This document shows positions 9,188-19,717 of a DNA stretch of 64,000 nucleotides, piece by piece (position 1 is the first letter of the stretch; each line of letters starts with the position of its first letter). Origin of the DNA: Actinomadura hallensis. GTDB lineage: Bacteria; Actinomycetota; Actinomycetes; Streptosporangiales; Streptosporangiaceae. The translations under genes and the position numbers were made by a program. A model generated the notes under the pieces. The model did not search any database, was not told the DNA's origin, and was given only the letters and a program-made list of their open reading frames with translations. The stretch lies in assembly GCF_006716765.1 (NCBI RefSeq), contig NZ_VFPO01000001.1, forward strand, positions 2,232,001-2,296,000, given 5' to 3'.

Positions 9188-9201
9188 TCTTATACATAAG
9201 A
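9188..9201 (-). promoter_or_regulatory. Palindromic promoter element of helR
   Basis: TCTTATACATAAGA is a near-perfect palindrome (6-bp arms around AC), unusually A/T-rich for this DNA, about 14 bases before the helR ATG. On the minus strand TTGCAC lies about 17-19 bases upstream of TGTATAAG, a plausible -35/-10 pair, so a repressor binding the palindrome would cover the -10 box. Confidence 0.6.
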
Positions 9202-9507
9202 TGGGATTTTTGTGTGCAACTCGTAAATCGCCATCCTAGCATCCGCCGTCACCGCGTGACCCTCCACCGCACCCAGAAGATCATCAACGTTTGCGGTGAC
9301 CGTCACCCGCACGGTCCGCTCGTGCTCTCGCTTCTGACGAGGACGTCCGCGCCGCCGGGCCAGGAGATCATCCGGCGGACCGTCGAGCAACGAGACCCGG
9401 TCCTGACGTAACCGGCACCGGACATGCCCGGCGCCGACGTGGCGGACTCGGACGACCGCGACCCGGGGCTCCCGCATCGTGCCCCGGGCCCGGCACGCGC
9501 CTTGGAG
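9202..9507. other. Intergenic region between helR and the DNA ligase gene
   Basis: About 300 bases upstream of helR and downstream of the ligase gene. Frames are open on both strands, but third-position G+C is clearly lower than in real neighbours and no family is recognisable. Apart from the helR promoter at its left edge and a short GTGACGGTCACCC-like palindrome near 9296-9308, I see nothing functional. Confidence 0.4.
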
Positions 9508-10599
9508 CTAGCGGTCGGTGCGGGGGCTCGTCGCCTCGCCGGCGAGGATGTCGTTCAGGTCATAGGCCACGGGCACCTCGAGCTGCTCGTACGTGCACGA
9601 CTCCGGCGTCCTGTCCGGCCGCCAGTTGCGGAAGCGGGCGGTGTGCCGGATCCGGTCGCCCTCCATCCCCTCGTAGGCAACCTCCACGACCAGCTCGGGA
9701 CGCAGCGGAACCCAGCTGAGGTCCTTCTTGCCGGTCCAGCGGGACACCGCCCCCGGCATGCGGTCGACGGTCGCCTCGGTCTGGTTCGCCCACTCCGCCC
9801 ACGGGTGCTCGTCGAGGTTCTCCAGCCGGTACGGCCGCAGCTCCTCGACCAGCTCGGCGCGCCGCTTCATCGAGAAGGACGCCGCGACCCCGACGTGCTG
9901 GAGCTTCCCCTCGGAGTTGTAGAGCCCGAGCAGCAGCGACCCGACGACGGGGCCGGACTTGTGCCAGCGGAACCCCGCCACCACGCAGTCGCAGGTCCGC
10001 TCGTGCTTGACCTTGAACAGGACACGCCTGTCGGGCTCGTACACGGTGTCGCGCGGCTTGGCGATGACGCCGTCGAGGCCCGCGCCCTCGAACTCGTCGA
10101 ACCACCGCAGCGCCAGGTCGTAGGAGTCGGACGCCGGCGTCACGTAGACGGGCGCGCGCGCCGCCGACAGCGCCTCGACCAGGCGCCGCCGCCGCTCGCC
10201 GAGCGGCGTCTCCATCAGCGACTCGTCGCCGAGCGCCAGCAGGTCGAACGCGATGAACGACGCCGGCGTCCGCTCCGACAGCAGCTTGATCCGGGACGCG
10301 GCCGGGTGGATGCGCTGCTGGAGGCCGTCGAAGTCGAGCCGGCTCCCCTTCGGCAGGACGATCTCGCCGTCCACCACGCACCGCTCGGGCAGCTCCCGCT
10401 TCACCGCCTCGACCAGCTCGGGGAAGTACCGGGTCAGCGGCCGCTCGCCGCGGCTGGACAGCTCGACCTCGTCGCCGTCCCGGAACACGATGCAGCGGAA
10501 ACCGTCCCACTTCGGCTCGTACAGCAGGTCGCCCTTGGGCATGGTCTTGACCGCCTTGGCGAGCATCGGACGGAGCGGCGGGTTGATCGGCAGGTCCAT
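9508..10599 (-). CDS. ATP-dependent DNA ligase (LigC / LigD ligase-domain type)
   Basis: 363 residues with an adenylation domain and an OB-fold. The adenylated lysine is Lys30 in EPKWDGFR. Downstream nucleotidyltransferase motifs are VVDGEIV, IAFDLLALGD, GLDGVIAKP and the VLFKVKHE motif. The C-terminal OB domain contains WVPLRPELVVEVAYEGMEGDRIRHTARF, which is typical of actinobacterial LigC and the LigD ligase module. It seals nicks and DNA ends with ATP. The start is the ATG at 10599; an upstream in-frame ATG at 10713 would add a low-complexity extension that overlaps the divergent gene. The unlinked polymerase at 3241 may work with it. Confidence 0.92.
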   Translation of the reverse strand: MDLPINPPLRPMLAKAVKTMPKGDLLYEPKWDGFRCIVFRDGDEVELSSRGERPLTRYFPELVEAVKRELPERCVVDGEIVLPKGSRLDFDGLQQRIHPAASRIKLLSERTPASFIAFDLLALGDESLMETPLGERRRRLVEALSAARAPVYVTPASDSYDLALRWFDEFEGAGLDGVIAKPRDTVYEPDRRVLFKVKHERTCDCVVAGFRWHKSGPVVGSLLLGLYNSEGKLQHVGVAASFSMKRRAELVEELRPYRLENLDEHPWAEWANQTEATVDRMPGAVSRWTGKKDLSWVPLRPELVVEVAYEGMEGDRIRHTARFRNWRPDRTPESCTYEQLEVPVAYDLNDILAGEATSPRTDR

Positions 10600-10675
10600 G
10601 ACCCCATCCTGCGTCCCGGCACCGACAAAAGGACATCCCGCCGACGCAAAACGGCCGTTGGATAACCTGCGGGTC

Positions 10676-11377
10676 ATGCGCCGTCTGCTGCCCGAGCCCG
10701 CCGCCGGCGGCATCGACCCCTACGACGCCTACGCGGACGCGCCCGGGCTCCGCGTCGGCATGGTGGTGACCGTCGACGGCACCGTCACCGACGCGGAGGG
10801 CTGGACGGACACCCTGGGCGGCGACGCCGACTTCCGCGTCTTCCGGACCCTGCGCGCCCTCGCCGACGCGATCCTCGTGGGCGCCGGGACCGTCCGCACC
10901 GGACGCCTCGGCCCGGCCCGCCTCCGCGCCGATCTGCGCGCGCGCCGCGGCGGCCCGCCCGCCCCCATCGTCGTGGTGAGCCGTTCCGTGGACCTCGACT
11001 GGACGCTCCCGCTGTTCACGGCGGCCGAGACACCGACCATCGTCGTCACGTCCCGTCAGGGCCGGAACAAGGTCCCAGACTCGATCCAGGTGGTCGAGGC
11101 AGGCGAGGATGACGTCGACCTACCCGCGGCCATCCGGACGCTCCGCGAAGACCTCGGCCTTGAGCGTCTCCTGTGCGAGGGCGGCCCCGCCCTGGCCGGC
11201 GCGCTGATCCGCGAGTCCCTCGTGGACGAGCTGTGCCTCAACATCGCCCCGACCCTCCTCGGCGGCCCCCACCACACACCGCTCCTAGACGGGTTGGATG
11301 TCGAGGTGCCTCTCGACCTGGCCGCTCTCTACCTGGACGAAGGCGTGCTCTTCACCCGCTACCGGCTGCGGGTGTAG
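10676..11377 (+). CDS. RibD C-terminal / dihydrofolate-reductase-fold pyrimidine reductase family protein
   Basis: 233 residues, single-domain member of the RibD_C family, which uses NADPH to reduce pyrimidine or related substrates. It lacks the deaminase half of true RibD. Marks are VGMVVTVDG near the N-terminus, ADAILVGAGTVRTGRLGP, and LERLLCEGGPALAGALI followed by DELCLNIAPTLLGG. Most actinobacteria carry several such proteins, and their substrates are usually unknown. It is divergent from the ligase gene. Its last 19 bases overlap the tail of a second, related gene on the opposite strand. Confidence 0.87.
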   Translation: MRRLLPEPAAGGIDPYDAYADAPGLRVGMVVTVDGTVTDAEGWTDTLGGDADFRVFRTLRALADAILVGAGTVRTGRLGPARLRADLRARRGGPPAPIVVVSRSVDLDWTLPLFTAAETPTIVVTSRQGRNKVPDSIQVVEAGEDDVDLPAAIRTLREDLGLERLLCEGGPALAGALIRESLVDELCLNIAPTLLGGPHHTPLLDGLDVEVPLDLAALYLDEGVLFTRYRLRV

Positions 11378-12078
11378 CGCAGGAAGAGGAAGTCCTCGTC
11401 CTGAAGGACGTGGGCGAGGCTCAGTTCCGCGGGCACGGCGAAGGGCCGCCCGTCCAGAATCCGTGCCGGACGACCGGCGAGCAGCAGCGGGCTCAGCGTC
11501 AGGCACAGCTCGTCCAGCAGCCCGGCCGCCACCACCTGTGCGAGGACGCCCGGGCCGCCCTCGCACAGCAGGCGCCTGTGGCCGCGAGCCTCGAGCTCCC
11601 TGACGGCGGCGGCGAAGTCGAGCGAGTCCTTCCCGGCGACGATGACGTCGGCGCGCTCCCGCGCCGCCTCCAGCCGCGCCGGGTCGGCCGTCGCGGTCGT
11701 CAGCACGATCGTCCGGGCCCTGGCCTCGGTGAAGAGCGGCGCGTCGAAGTCCAGGTCGAGCGTGCGTGACACGACCGCGAGCGGCGGGACGGAGGACCGC
11801 CCCTCCCGGACGCCTCCCCAGCCGTCGCTCGGCTTGATCGGCCCGTACCCCTCGGCCCGGACCGTGCCGGCCCCCACGACGACCACGTCGGCGAGCCCGC
11901 GCAGCAGCAGGAACAGGCGCCGGTCGGCGGGGCCGCCGAGGCCGCCGCTGCGCGCGTCGCGCTGCGCCGCCCCGTCCAGGCTGGCGACCATGTTGGCCCG
12001 CATCCACACCCGGTCCAGGGGATAGGCGTAGCGCTCGGCGAGGTCGACCTCGCCGGGCTCGGGAGAAAGCATCCGCAT
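11359..12078 (-). CDS. Second RibD_C-like pyrimidine reductase family protein
   Basis: 239 residues, same fold and motif order as its convergent neighbour: ANMVASLDGAAQRD, ADVVVVGAGTVRAEGYGP, RRLLCEGGPGVLAQVV, and DELCLTLSPLLLAG. Identity between the two is partial and they differ around the substrate loop (GVREGRSSVPP here), so they are probably old paralogues rather than a recent copy. The start ATG is at 12078; ATG at 12072 is equally possible. The 3' ends overlap by 19 bases, so each gene's C-terminal codons lie on the antisense of the other. Confidence 0.87.
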   Translation of the reverse strand: MRMLSPEPGEVDLAERYAYPLDRVWMRANMVASLDGAAQRDARSGGLGGPADRRLFLLLRGLADVVVVGAGTVRAEGYGPIKPSDGWGGVREGRSSVPPLAVVSRTLDLDFDAPLFTEARARTIVLTTATADPARLEAARERADVIVAGKDSLDFAAAVRELEARGHRRLLCEGGPGVLAQVVAAGLLDELCLTLSPLLLAGRPARILDGRPFAVPAELSLAHVLQDEDFLFLRYTRSR

Positions 12079-12243
12079 GCGCTCAAGCTACTCCAACGCC
12101 CCGCGGCCGAGCGGTGCGACGATCGCGGACCAATCTGTATGAATCCGTCACGAAGGAGGTATCGGGAGGCGACACTTGGGGGCCGGGGACGGGCCGGGCC
12201 GGGGCCCGGAAACGGGGACGGAACCTCATCGAAGGGAGCGGGG

Positions 12244-12645
12244 TTGGAGCTCGCCGCACTGGGCGCGTGGGTGGTGGCCGCGGTGGGGGGCGGTCACCTG
12301 CTGGTCATCTGGCTGGCGAACGGGGGACCCCCGGCGAAGGTGACGCGGTTCCCGGCCCTGGTCGTGGCGGGCCATCCCGTGGCGGGCCTCGCCGGCCTCG
12401 CCGTCTGGGCCGCCTACCTGGCCACCGCGCGCGCCGTGTACGCCTGGCTCGCCTTCGCGGTGCTGCTGGTCGTCACCTTCCAGGGCTTCATGCTGTTCAC
12501 CCGCTGGCTGGTGGGCCGCGGCGGCCGCCACGCCCGCGGCGCGGACCAGGCCTTCCCCGCCGCCGCCGTCGCCGTCCACGGCGCCGTGGCCGCCGTCACG
12601 TTCGTCCTGGTCCTCCTGAGCGCCATCAAGGCCACCGGCGCCTAG
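12244..12645 (+). CDS. Four-helix integral membrane protein, unknown function
   Basis: 133 residues, almost entirely four hydrophobic segments: LAALGAWVVAAVGGGHLLVIWLA, LVVAGHPVAGLAGLAVWAAYLAT, YAWLAFAVLLVVTFQGFMLF and AAVAVHGAVAAVTFVLVLL. Conserved-looking histidines sit in helices 1, 2 and 4 (GGGHLL, VVAGHP, VAVHGA), which would fit heme or metal binding, but this is inference. The start is the TTG at 12244 because AAGGGAGCGG precedes it; an ATG at 12139 would add a 35-residue glycine/arginine-rich tail of unlikely coding quality. It converges with glgX. Confidence 0.7.
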   Translation: MELAALGAWVVAAVGGGHLLVIWLANGGPPAKVTRFPALVVAGHPVAGLAGLAVWAAYLATARAVYAWLAFAVLLVVTFQGFMLFTRWLVGRGGRHARGADQAFPAAAVAVHGAVAAVTFVLVLLSAIKATGA

Positions 12646-12665
12646 CGGGCGGGCCGGGACCGCGA

Positions 12666-14759
<2,094 letters not shown>

Positions 14760-14803
14760 GTCGCTACTCCTCCGCCGGTCCGTCCTGGCCCGTCGATTGT
14801 GAC

Positions 14804-15394
14804 CTACCCACCGTCCTCCAGCCCCCACCCCTGGCGCCAGACGTCCTCCTCGTCGGCGGTGGTCTCGCCGGTGCGGTGCAGGCCGAGTTTGGCGGCGACG
14901 GCCGCGGAGGGGCGGTTGTCCGGGTGGACGGTGGCGACGATGTCGTGGACGCCGTGGGCGCGGAGCCAGTCCAGCAGGGCGCGGGCGGCCTCGGTGGCGA
15001 AACCGAAGCCCTGGTAGGGCGTCCCGATGACCCAGGCGACGGAGGCGCGGCGGCGGGCGGGAGCGGGCGTCACGGTCGAGCCGCTGGACGCGGGCGCCAC
15101 GGCGAAACCCGGCGGCGCCGGGGCGACGGTCGCCTGCACGTAGCCGATGGCCTGCCGGTCGCGGACCCGGCGGACGATCCAGTTCAGCCAGCCCTCCTGG
15201 TGGAACGGGGACGGCCCGGCGACCAGGCGCGCGTAGTGGGCGCGCAGCTCGTCCACCGTGAGCGGCTCGCCGCCGATGTAGCGGTGCAGGCGCCGGTCGT
15301 CCAGGACGGCGGCCATCTCGTCGGCGTGGTCGACCGCCAGCGGTTCCAGGACGAGGCGCTGGGTCCGGATGGTCTCGGCGAGCGGCCCGTACAC
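14804..15394 (-). CDS. GNAT family N-acetyltransferase (RimJ/RimL type)
   Basis: 196 residues. It resembles the Acetyltransf_3 (RimJ/RimL-like) branch: TIRTQRLVLEPLAVDHADEM at the start, a WLNWIVRRVRDRQAIGYVQATV strand pair, then AWVIGTPYQGFGFATEAARALLDWLRAHG as acetyl-CoA-binding motif A, and HPDNRPSAAVAAKLGLHRTGE. The start is a GTG at 15394 (GGCGGG just upstream), since further upstream the frame runs antisense to the DUF4262 gene. An alanine/proline-rich insertion sits before motif A. The substrate is unknown. Confidence 0.85.
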   Translation of the reverse strand: MYGPLAETIRTQRLVLEPLAVDHADEMAAVLDDRRLHRYIGGEPLTVDELRAHYARLVAGPSPFHQEGWLNWIVRRVRDRQAIGYVQATVAPAPPGFAVAPASSGSTVTPAPARRRASVAWVIGTPYQGFGFATEAARALLDWLRAHGVHDIVATVHPDNRPSAAVAAKLGLHRTGETTADEEDVWRQGWGLEDGG

Positions 15395-15441
15395 CCCGCC
15401 GATCGTAGGCCCTGCCGAAGCGGGGGGAAGCCGGGAAGACC

Positions 15442-15999
15442 TCAGAGCCGGCGTGTCCACACCCCTGCGGAGTGCTGCGCGGGGTTCAGCCACAGCCACG
15501 GCTGGGAGTGGCGGAACCGCAGGTCGGTGCCGGGCTGCCAGGGGAACAGGTTCTCCGGGTCGGGCCAGACGACCTGCAGCATCGGCAGCGGCGGCCGGCG
15601 GTAGAACGCCGTGGCGCCGGGGAACAGGGCGTCGTACCAGCGCGGGTCGATCGACCGGAACGCGGCGGCCCGCCCCCGGACGACCCCCTCGCGGAGCTCG
15701 CCGTCCGCGGGGGCGCGCCGCTCGGCGGCGTCCCGGCCGAGCCGGTTGAGGATCTCCTCGGTCTCGTAGACGTCCCCGCCGAACATCGCCAGCTCGGGAG
15801 TGCGGTGGCTGTGCCACAGGCCCACCGTGTACGCCCAACCGGGGCGGGCGTCGTCGGCGTGGACGAGGACCACGCTCCACCCGTACTGCGCGACGTGCAC
15901 GATGGTGCGGAGCTGGAAGTTGTCCAGCCGGTCCCGGTCGCCGTAGTCGCGGCACATCACGCACGCGCACGCTGGACGGCCGCCGGACATGGACGCCAT
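15442..15999 (-). CDS. DUF4262 domain protein
   Basis: 185 residues from the ATG at 15999 (15990 and 16029 are also possible). DUF4262 marks are the VHVAQYGWSVVLVHADDARPGWAYTVGLWHSHRTPELAMFG stretch, with the conserved YTVGLW and PELAMFG, and a C-terminal LQVVWPDPENLFPWQPG. Two Cys pairs near the N-terminus (ACACVMCRDYG) are typical and could bind a metal. Function is unknown. It is divergent from the DUF574 methyltransferase gene. Confidence 0.85.
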   Translation of the reverse strand: MASMSGGRPACACVMCRDYGDRDRLDNFQLRTIVHVAQYGWSVVLVHADDARPGWAYTVGLWHSHRTPELAMFGGDVYETEEILNRLGRDAAERRAPADGELREGVVRGRAAAFRSIDPRWYDALFPGATAFYRRPPLPMLQVVWPDPENLFPWQPGTDLRFRHSQPWLWLNPAQHSAGVWTRRL

Positions 16000-16152
16000 T
16001 TTACGATCAGTTGACCCTGGGCACCGCACCGGGGCACCGCAAGGTCACAGAACGTGTTCGGATCCGTTGACCGTCTTCTCGCGGAGTGGTCGAGCGGCTA
16101 CCGTGAACTGATCCCCCGCAGAACCTCGTTCCCCCCGCGAGAAAGGGCTCCC

Positions 16153-16947
16153 ATGGCCGACCGCGCCCCAGTCGACCCCGCCTCCGTCAACGCCGACGTC
16201 CCGCACGCGGCCCGGATCTGGAACTACTGGATGGGCGGCAAGGACAACTACGAGTCCGACCGCGCCGCGGGCGCCGCGGTGGCCGAGGTGTATCCGCAGA
16301 TCGTCACGATGGCCAGGCAGTCCCGGCGGTTCCTCATCCGGGCGGTGCGGTATCTGGCGGCCGAGTGCGGCATCCGGCAGTTCATCGACGTCGGGACGGG
16401 GCTGCCCACGATGCAGAACACCCACCAGGTCGCGCAGGGCGTCGCGCCGGAGAGCCGGGTCGTGTACGTCGACAACGACCCGCTGGTCCTGGTGCACGCC
16501 CGCGCGCTGCTCGGCAGCGCGACCCAGGAGGGCGTGACGACCTACGTCCACGCCGACTACCACGACCCGGACCGGATCGTGGAGGAGGCCGGGAAGGTGC
16601 TGGACCTGCGGGAGCCGACGGCGGTCATGTTCATGGGCGTCCTCGGCTACGAGCCCGACCTGGCCGTGGTGCGCGCCATCGTCGGCCGGATGATGGACGC
16701 GGTGGGGCCCGGCAGCCACCTGGTGCTGTGGGACGGCACCGACACCGGCTCGGAGGTCGTCGAGGGCGCGGAGAAGCTGGTCGAGAGCGGCGGCGTCCCG
16801 TACATCCTGCGCAGCCCCGAGCAACTGCTCCGCTGCTTCGAGGGCCTCGAACTGGTCGAGCCCGGCATGGTGCCCATCACCGAGTGGCGCCCCGACGGCG
16901 ACACCGTCGAGATCGACGCCTACGGAGCCGTCGGCCGCAAACCCTGA
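16153..16947 (+). CDS. SAM-dependent methyltransferase, DUF574 / Methyltransf_19 family
   Basis: 264 residues. The family pattern is clear: VNADVPHAARIWNYWMGGKDNYESDR at the N-terminus, then QFIDVGTGLPT as the SAM-binding glycine loop and VVYVDNDPLVLVHARALL as the acidic ribose-contact strand. These proteins are expanded in actinomycetes and often sit near regulators, but their substrates are unknown. The ATG at 16153 has GAAAGG upstream; an in-frame ATG at 16054 would add 33 basic residues with no match to the family start. Confidence 0.88.
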   Translation: MADRAPVDPASVNADVPHAARIWNYWMGGKDNYESDRAAGAAVAEVYPQIVTMARQSRRFLIRAVRYLAAECGIRQFIDVGTGLPTMQNTHQVAQGVAPESRVVYVDNDPLVLVHARALLGSATQEGVTTYVHADYHDPDRIVEEAGKVLDLREPTAVMFMGVLGYEPDLAVVRAIVGRMMDAVGPGSHLVLWDGTDTGSEVVEGAEKLVESGGVPYILRSPEQLLRCFEGLELVEPGMVPITEWRPDGDTVEIDAYGAVGRKP

Positions 16948-17065
16948 CCCGCGGCGGCATGCCGGCCGGCCGCCGTCTCCCGGCGCTCGGCGGCGCGCCG
17001 CCGCACAGACCGGCGCCCTCGACCCTCCGGCGCGGGAATGCCGGCGACGTCCGCGGCGAAAACCG

Positions 17066-18694
17066 TCAGGTGGTCTTCGGGGTGGCGCGGTCGATGATCG
17101 GGGCGAGGTCCAGGCCCGGGGGGAGGGTGCCGAAGGCGGCTCCCCAGTCGCCCGCCAGGCGCGAGGCGCAGAAGGCGTCGGCGACTGCCGGGTGGCCATG
17201 TCTGACCAGCAGCGACGCCTGGAGGACGAGGGCCATGCGCTCGGCGACGCGGCGGGCCCGAAGCTCGATCGTCGCGGTGTCGGTGAAGGCGTCCTTGGCG
17301 TCCTGCACGGCCGCGTCGAGGCGCTTGTCGGCTCCTCGGGCGAGGTCGACCTCGCCGAAGAACGCGTCCAGCGTCTGAGGGTCGCGCATGACGGCGCGGA
17401 GCATGTCGAGCGCCGCCACGTTGCCGGAGCCCTCCCAGATCGAGTTCAGGGGGGACTCGCGGAACAGGCGCGGCATGCCCGACTCCTCCACGTAGCCGTT
17501 GCCGCCCAGGCACTCGAGGGACTCGGCGGCGTGCGCGGGCCACCGCTTGGTGATCCAGTACTTGCTGACCGCGAGGCCCAGCCGCCGGAACGCCGCCTCG
17601 GCCTCGTCGCCGCGCACCGACCGGTCCGTCGCGCCCGCCAGGCGCAGCATCGTGATCGTGGCGGCCTCCGACTCGACCGCCAGGTCCGCGAGGACGTTGC
17701 GCATGAGCGGCTGGTCGATGAGGTACGCGCCGAACGCCTTGCGGTGCGCGGCGTGGTGGACGGCGGTCGTGACGCCGTGCCGCATCCCGGACGCCGCGCC
17801 GATCACGCAGTCCAGCCGGGTCAGGTTGACCATCTCGATGATGGTGCGGACGCCGCGGCCCTCGTCGCCGACCCGCCAGGCGACCGCGTTCTCGTACTCC
17901 ACCTCCGAGGACGCGTTCGACCTGTTGCCGAGCTTGTCCTTGAGGCGCATCAGCCGCATCGGGTTCAGCTCCCCGTCCGGCAGGACGCGGGGGACCAGGA
18001 AGCAGGTGAGGCCGCCCGGTGCCTGGGCCAGCGTGAGGAACACGTCGCACATGGGGGCGCTGGTGAACCACTTGTGGCCGACGAGCCGGTACGTGCCGTC
18101 GGGCTGCGGCGTGGCCTCGGTGGTGTTGGCGCGGACGTCCGAGCCGCCCTGCTTCTCCGTCATCGACATGCCGGCCAGCAGGGCGTTCTTCGTCAGCGGC
18201 GGGCGCAGCCCCTGGTCGTACTCCCGCACCGCGAGCAGGGGTTCGTACTGCGCGGCGAGCTCGGGCGCCTTCCGCAGCGCGGGGACGGCGGCGTAGGTCA
18301 TCGAGATCGGGCAGCCGTGGCCCGCGTCCACCCGCCAGGCGTAGAACTTGGCGGCGCGCGCCACGTGGGCGCCGGGACGCGTGTCGGCCCAGGGCGCGGC
18401 GTGCAGCCCGTGCGTCACCGCGACGGTCATCAGCTCGTGCCACGCCGGGTGGAACTCGACCTCGTCGATCCGGTGGCCGTAGCGGTCGTGGGTGCGCAGG
18501 ACGGGCGGGTGCTCGTTCGCCAGGCGTCCCCACTCCTGCGCCTGCTCGGTGCCGGCCAGCCGGCCGAGCTCGCGCACCTCGGGCTCCGCCCAGCCGGCGC
18601 CCTCGCGCTCCAGCCCGTCGAGCAGGACGGGCTCGTCGGCCACGTCGTGCCCGGCGAGCGGGGGGACCTGGTTGAAGACCTCGTGCGTCGCCAT
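17066..18694 (-). CDS. Acyl-CoA dehydrogenase family protein, AidB-like
   Basis: 542 residues, the same length class as Escherichia coli AidB (about 541) and longer than metabolic acyl-CoA dehydrogenases. AidB is an FAD flavoprotein linked to protection against alkylation damage. The first 180 residues form the AidB-type N-terminal extension; SMTEKQGGSDVRANTT and YRLVGHKWFTSAPMCDVFLTLAQ match the flavin-binding beta domain, and ESPLNSIWEGSGNVAALDMLRA is the family C-terminal signature. The ATG at 18694 has GGAGGGAG upstream. It is not adjacent to the Ogt gene (60044), the other alkylation-repair gene in the window. Confidence 0.9.
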   Translation of the reverse strand: MATHEVFNQVPPLAGHDVADEPVLLDGLEREGAGWAEPEVRELGRLAGTEQAQEWGRLANEHPPVLRTHDRYGHRIDEVEFHPAWHELMTVAVTHGLHAAPWADTRPGAHVARAAKFYAWRVDAGHGCPISMTYAAVPALRKAPELAAQYEPLLAVREYDQGLRPPLTKNALLAGMSMTEKQGGSDVRANTTEATPQPDGTYRLVGHKWFTSAPMCDVFLTLAQAPGGLTCFLVPRVLPDGELNPMRLMRLKDKLGNRSNASSEVEYENAVAWRVGDEGRGVRTIIEMVNLTRLDCVIGAASGMRHGVTTAVHHAAHRKAFGAYLIDQPLMRNVLADLAVESEAATITMLRLAGATDRSVRGDEAEAAFRRLGLAVSKYWITKRWPAHAAESLECLGGNGYVEESGMPRLFRESPLNSIWEGSGNVAALDMLRAVMRDPQTLDAFFGEVDLARGADKRLDAAVQDAKDAFTDTATIELRARRVAERMALVLQASLLVRHGHPAVADAFCASRLAGDWGAAFGTLPPGLDLAPIIDRATPKTT

Positions 18695-18891
18695 GGCGCT
18701 CCCTCCGATGCCGTTCCCGCCGGCCGCTCCGGCCCTGGCGGGGCCCGCTGCCACGCAGGATACAGAACAGGGTTCGGGCAACCGTCGATACTGCCGCCGG
18801 GAGGTCCGCGGGTCCATCCTCCTCAGGTGGTGAGGCGATCTCGTCCCCGCGGCGGATTGTGCGGCGTCCGCGGGGGCATAACGTCGAAAAC

Positions 18892-19647
18892 ATGAGTCAG
18901 TCCAGCCCGCAGCCTGAGCGGCCCGCGCGCCGCCCGCGGGACCGGCGGCAGGACCTCCACCCCGGCCGGCCCGAATCCGACCCCCTCGATGCGGCTCCCG
19001 CCGAGCCGCCGGGGCCGGTCGCCCCGCGGGAGACGGACGCGGTGCGGGGGGCCGAGGCCGTGCGGGCCTCCGACGCCGAGCGGGAGGCCGTCGTCGAGCG
19101 GCTGCGGATCGCCTCCGTCGAGGGACGGCTCACCTTCGAGGAACTGACCGAGCGCAGCGAGGCCGCCTACGCGGCCGTCACGCGCGGCGAACTCGACCGC
19201 ATCACCGCCGACCTGCCCGGCATGGGCGCGCCCGGCGCCAACCCCGCGCCCCGGCAGGAGAAGCGCAAGTTCAGCGCCGTCATGGGCGACTGCAAGGAAC
19301 GGATCGTCGGCCGCATCGACGGGCCCCTGGAGGCGGTGGCGGTCATGGGCGACGTGGAGCTCGACCTGCGCGGCGCGCAGGTCCCCACCGGCGAGATCGC
19401 CGTGACCGCCACGGCCGTGATGGGCGACGTCAAGATCATCGTCCCGGACGGCGTCAGCGTCGAGCTGTCCGGTCACGCGTTCCTCGGCGACCGCAGGGTC
19501 AAGGTCCGCGAGCCCCGGCCCGGGGCCCGCGTCCCCGTCGTCCGGGTCACCGCCCACGCCGTGATGGGGGACGTCAAGATCGTCGACGACGAGCACCACG
19601 CCCCGTTCCGCCGCGCCGTGGCCTCCTGGTGGCGCGACAGGAAGTGA
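18892..19647 (+). CDS. DUF1707 protein with LiaF-like C-terminal domain
   Basis: 251 residues. After a 70-residue Pro/Arg-rich tail, the DUF1707 domain (VRASDAEREAVVERLRIASVEGRLTFEELTERSEAAYAAVTRGELDRITADLP) is complete. The C-terminal half repeats the VMGD motif four times (SAVMGDCKE, VAVMGDVEL, TAVMGDVKI, HAVMGDVKI), with a fifth, diverged AFLGDRRV, consistent with the beta-solenoid seen in LiaF-type cell-wall-stress proteins. There is no membrane segment. It is divergent from the aidB-like gene; function is unknown, envelope-stress sensing is an inference. Confidence 0.85.
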   Translation: MSQSSPQPERPARRPRDRRQDLHPGRPESDPLDAAPAEPPGPVAPRETDAVRGAEAVRASDAEREAVVERLRIASVEGRLTFEELTERSEAAYAAVTRGELDRITADLPGMGAPGANPAPRQEKRKFSAVMGDCKERIVGRIDGPLEAVAVMGDVELDLRGAQVPTGEIAVTATAVMGDVKIIVPDGVSVELSGHAFLGDRRVKVREPRPGARVPVVRVTAHAVMGDVKIVDDEHHAPFRRAVASWWRDRK

Positions 19648-19717
19648 CCGCTGCCCGCGGCGGGAGTCGTCGCGGCGTTCGGCCCGCGTACGGCATCCCG
19701 GACGTCGAACGCCCCGA

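Noticed and set aside
9175-9240. Rifamycin-associated element (RAE) before helR
   Set aside because: I could not match the upstream sequence with confidence to the published element; only the A/T-rich palindrome is evident.
9190-9477. 95-codon open frame on the minus strand between the ligase gene and helR
   Set aside because: Third-position G+C is much lower than in neighbouring genes, it ends inside the helR promoter, and the opposite strand is open too. No family match is recognisable.
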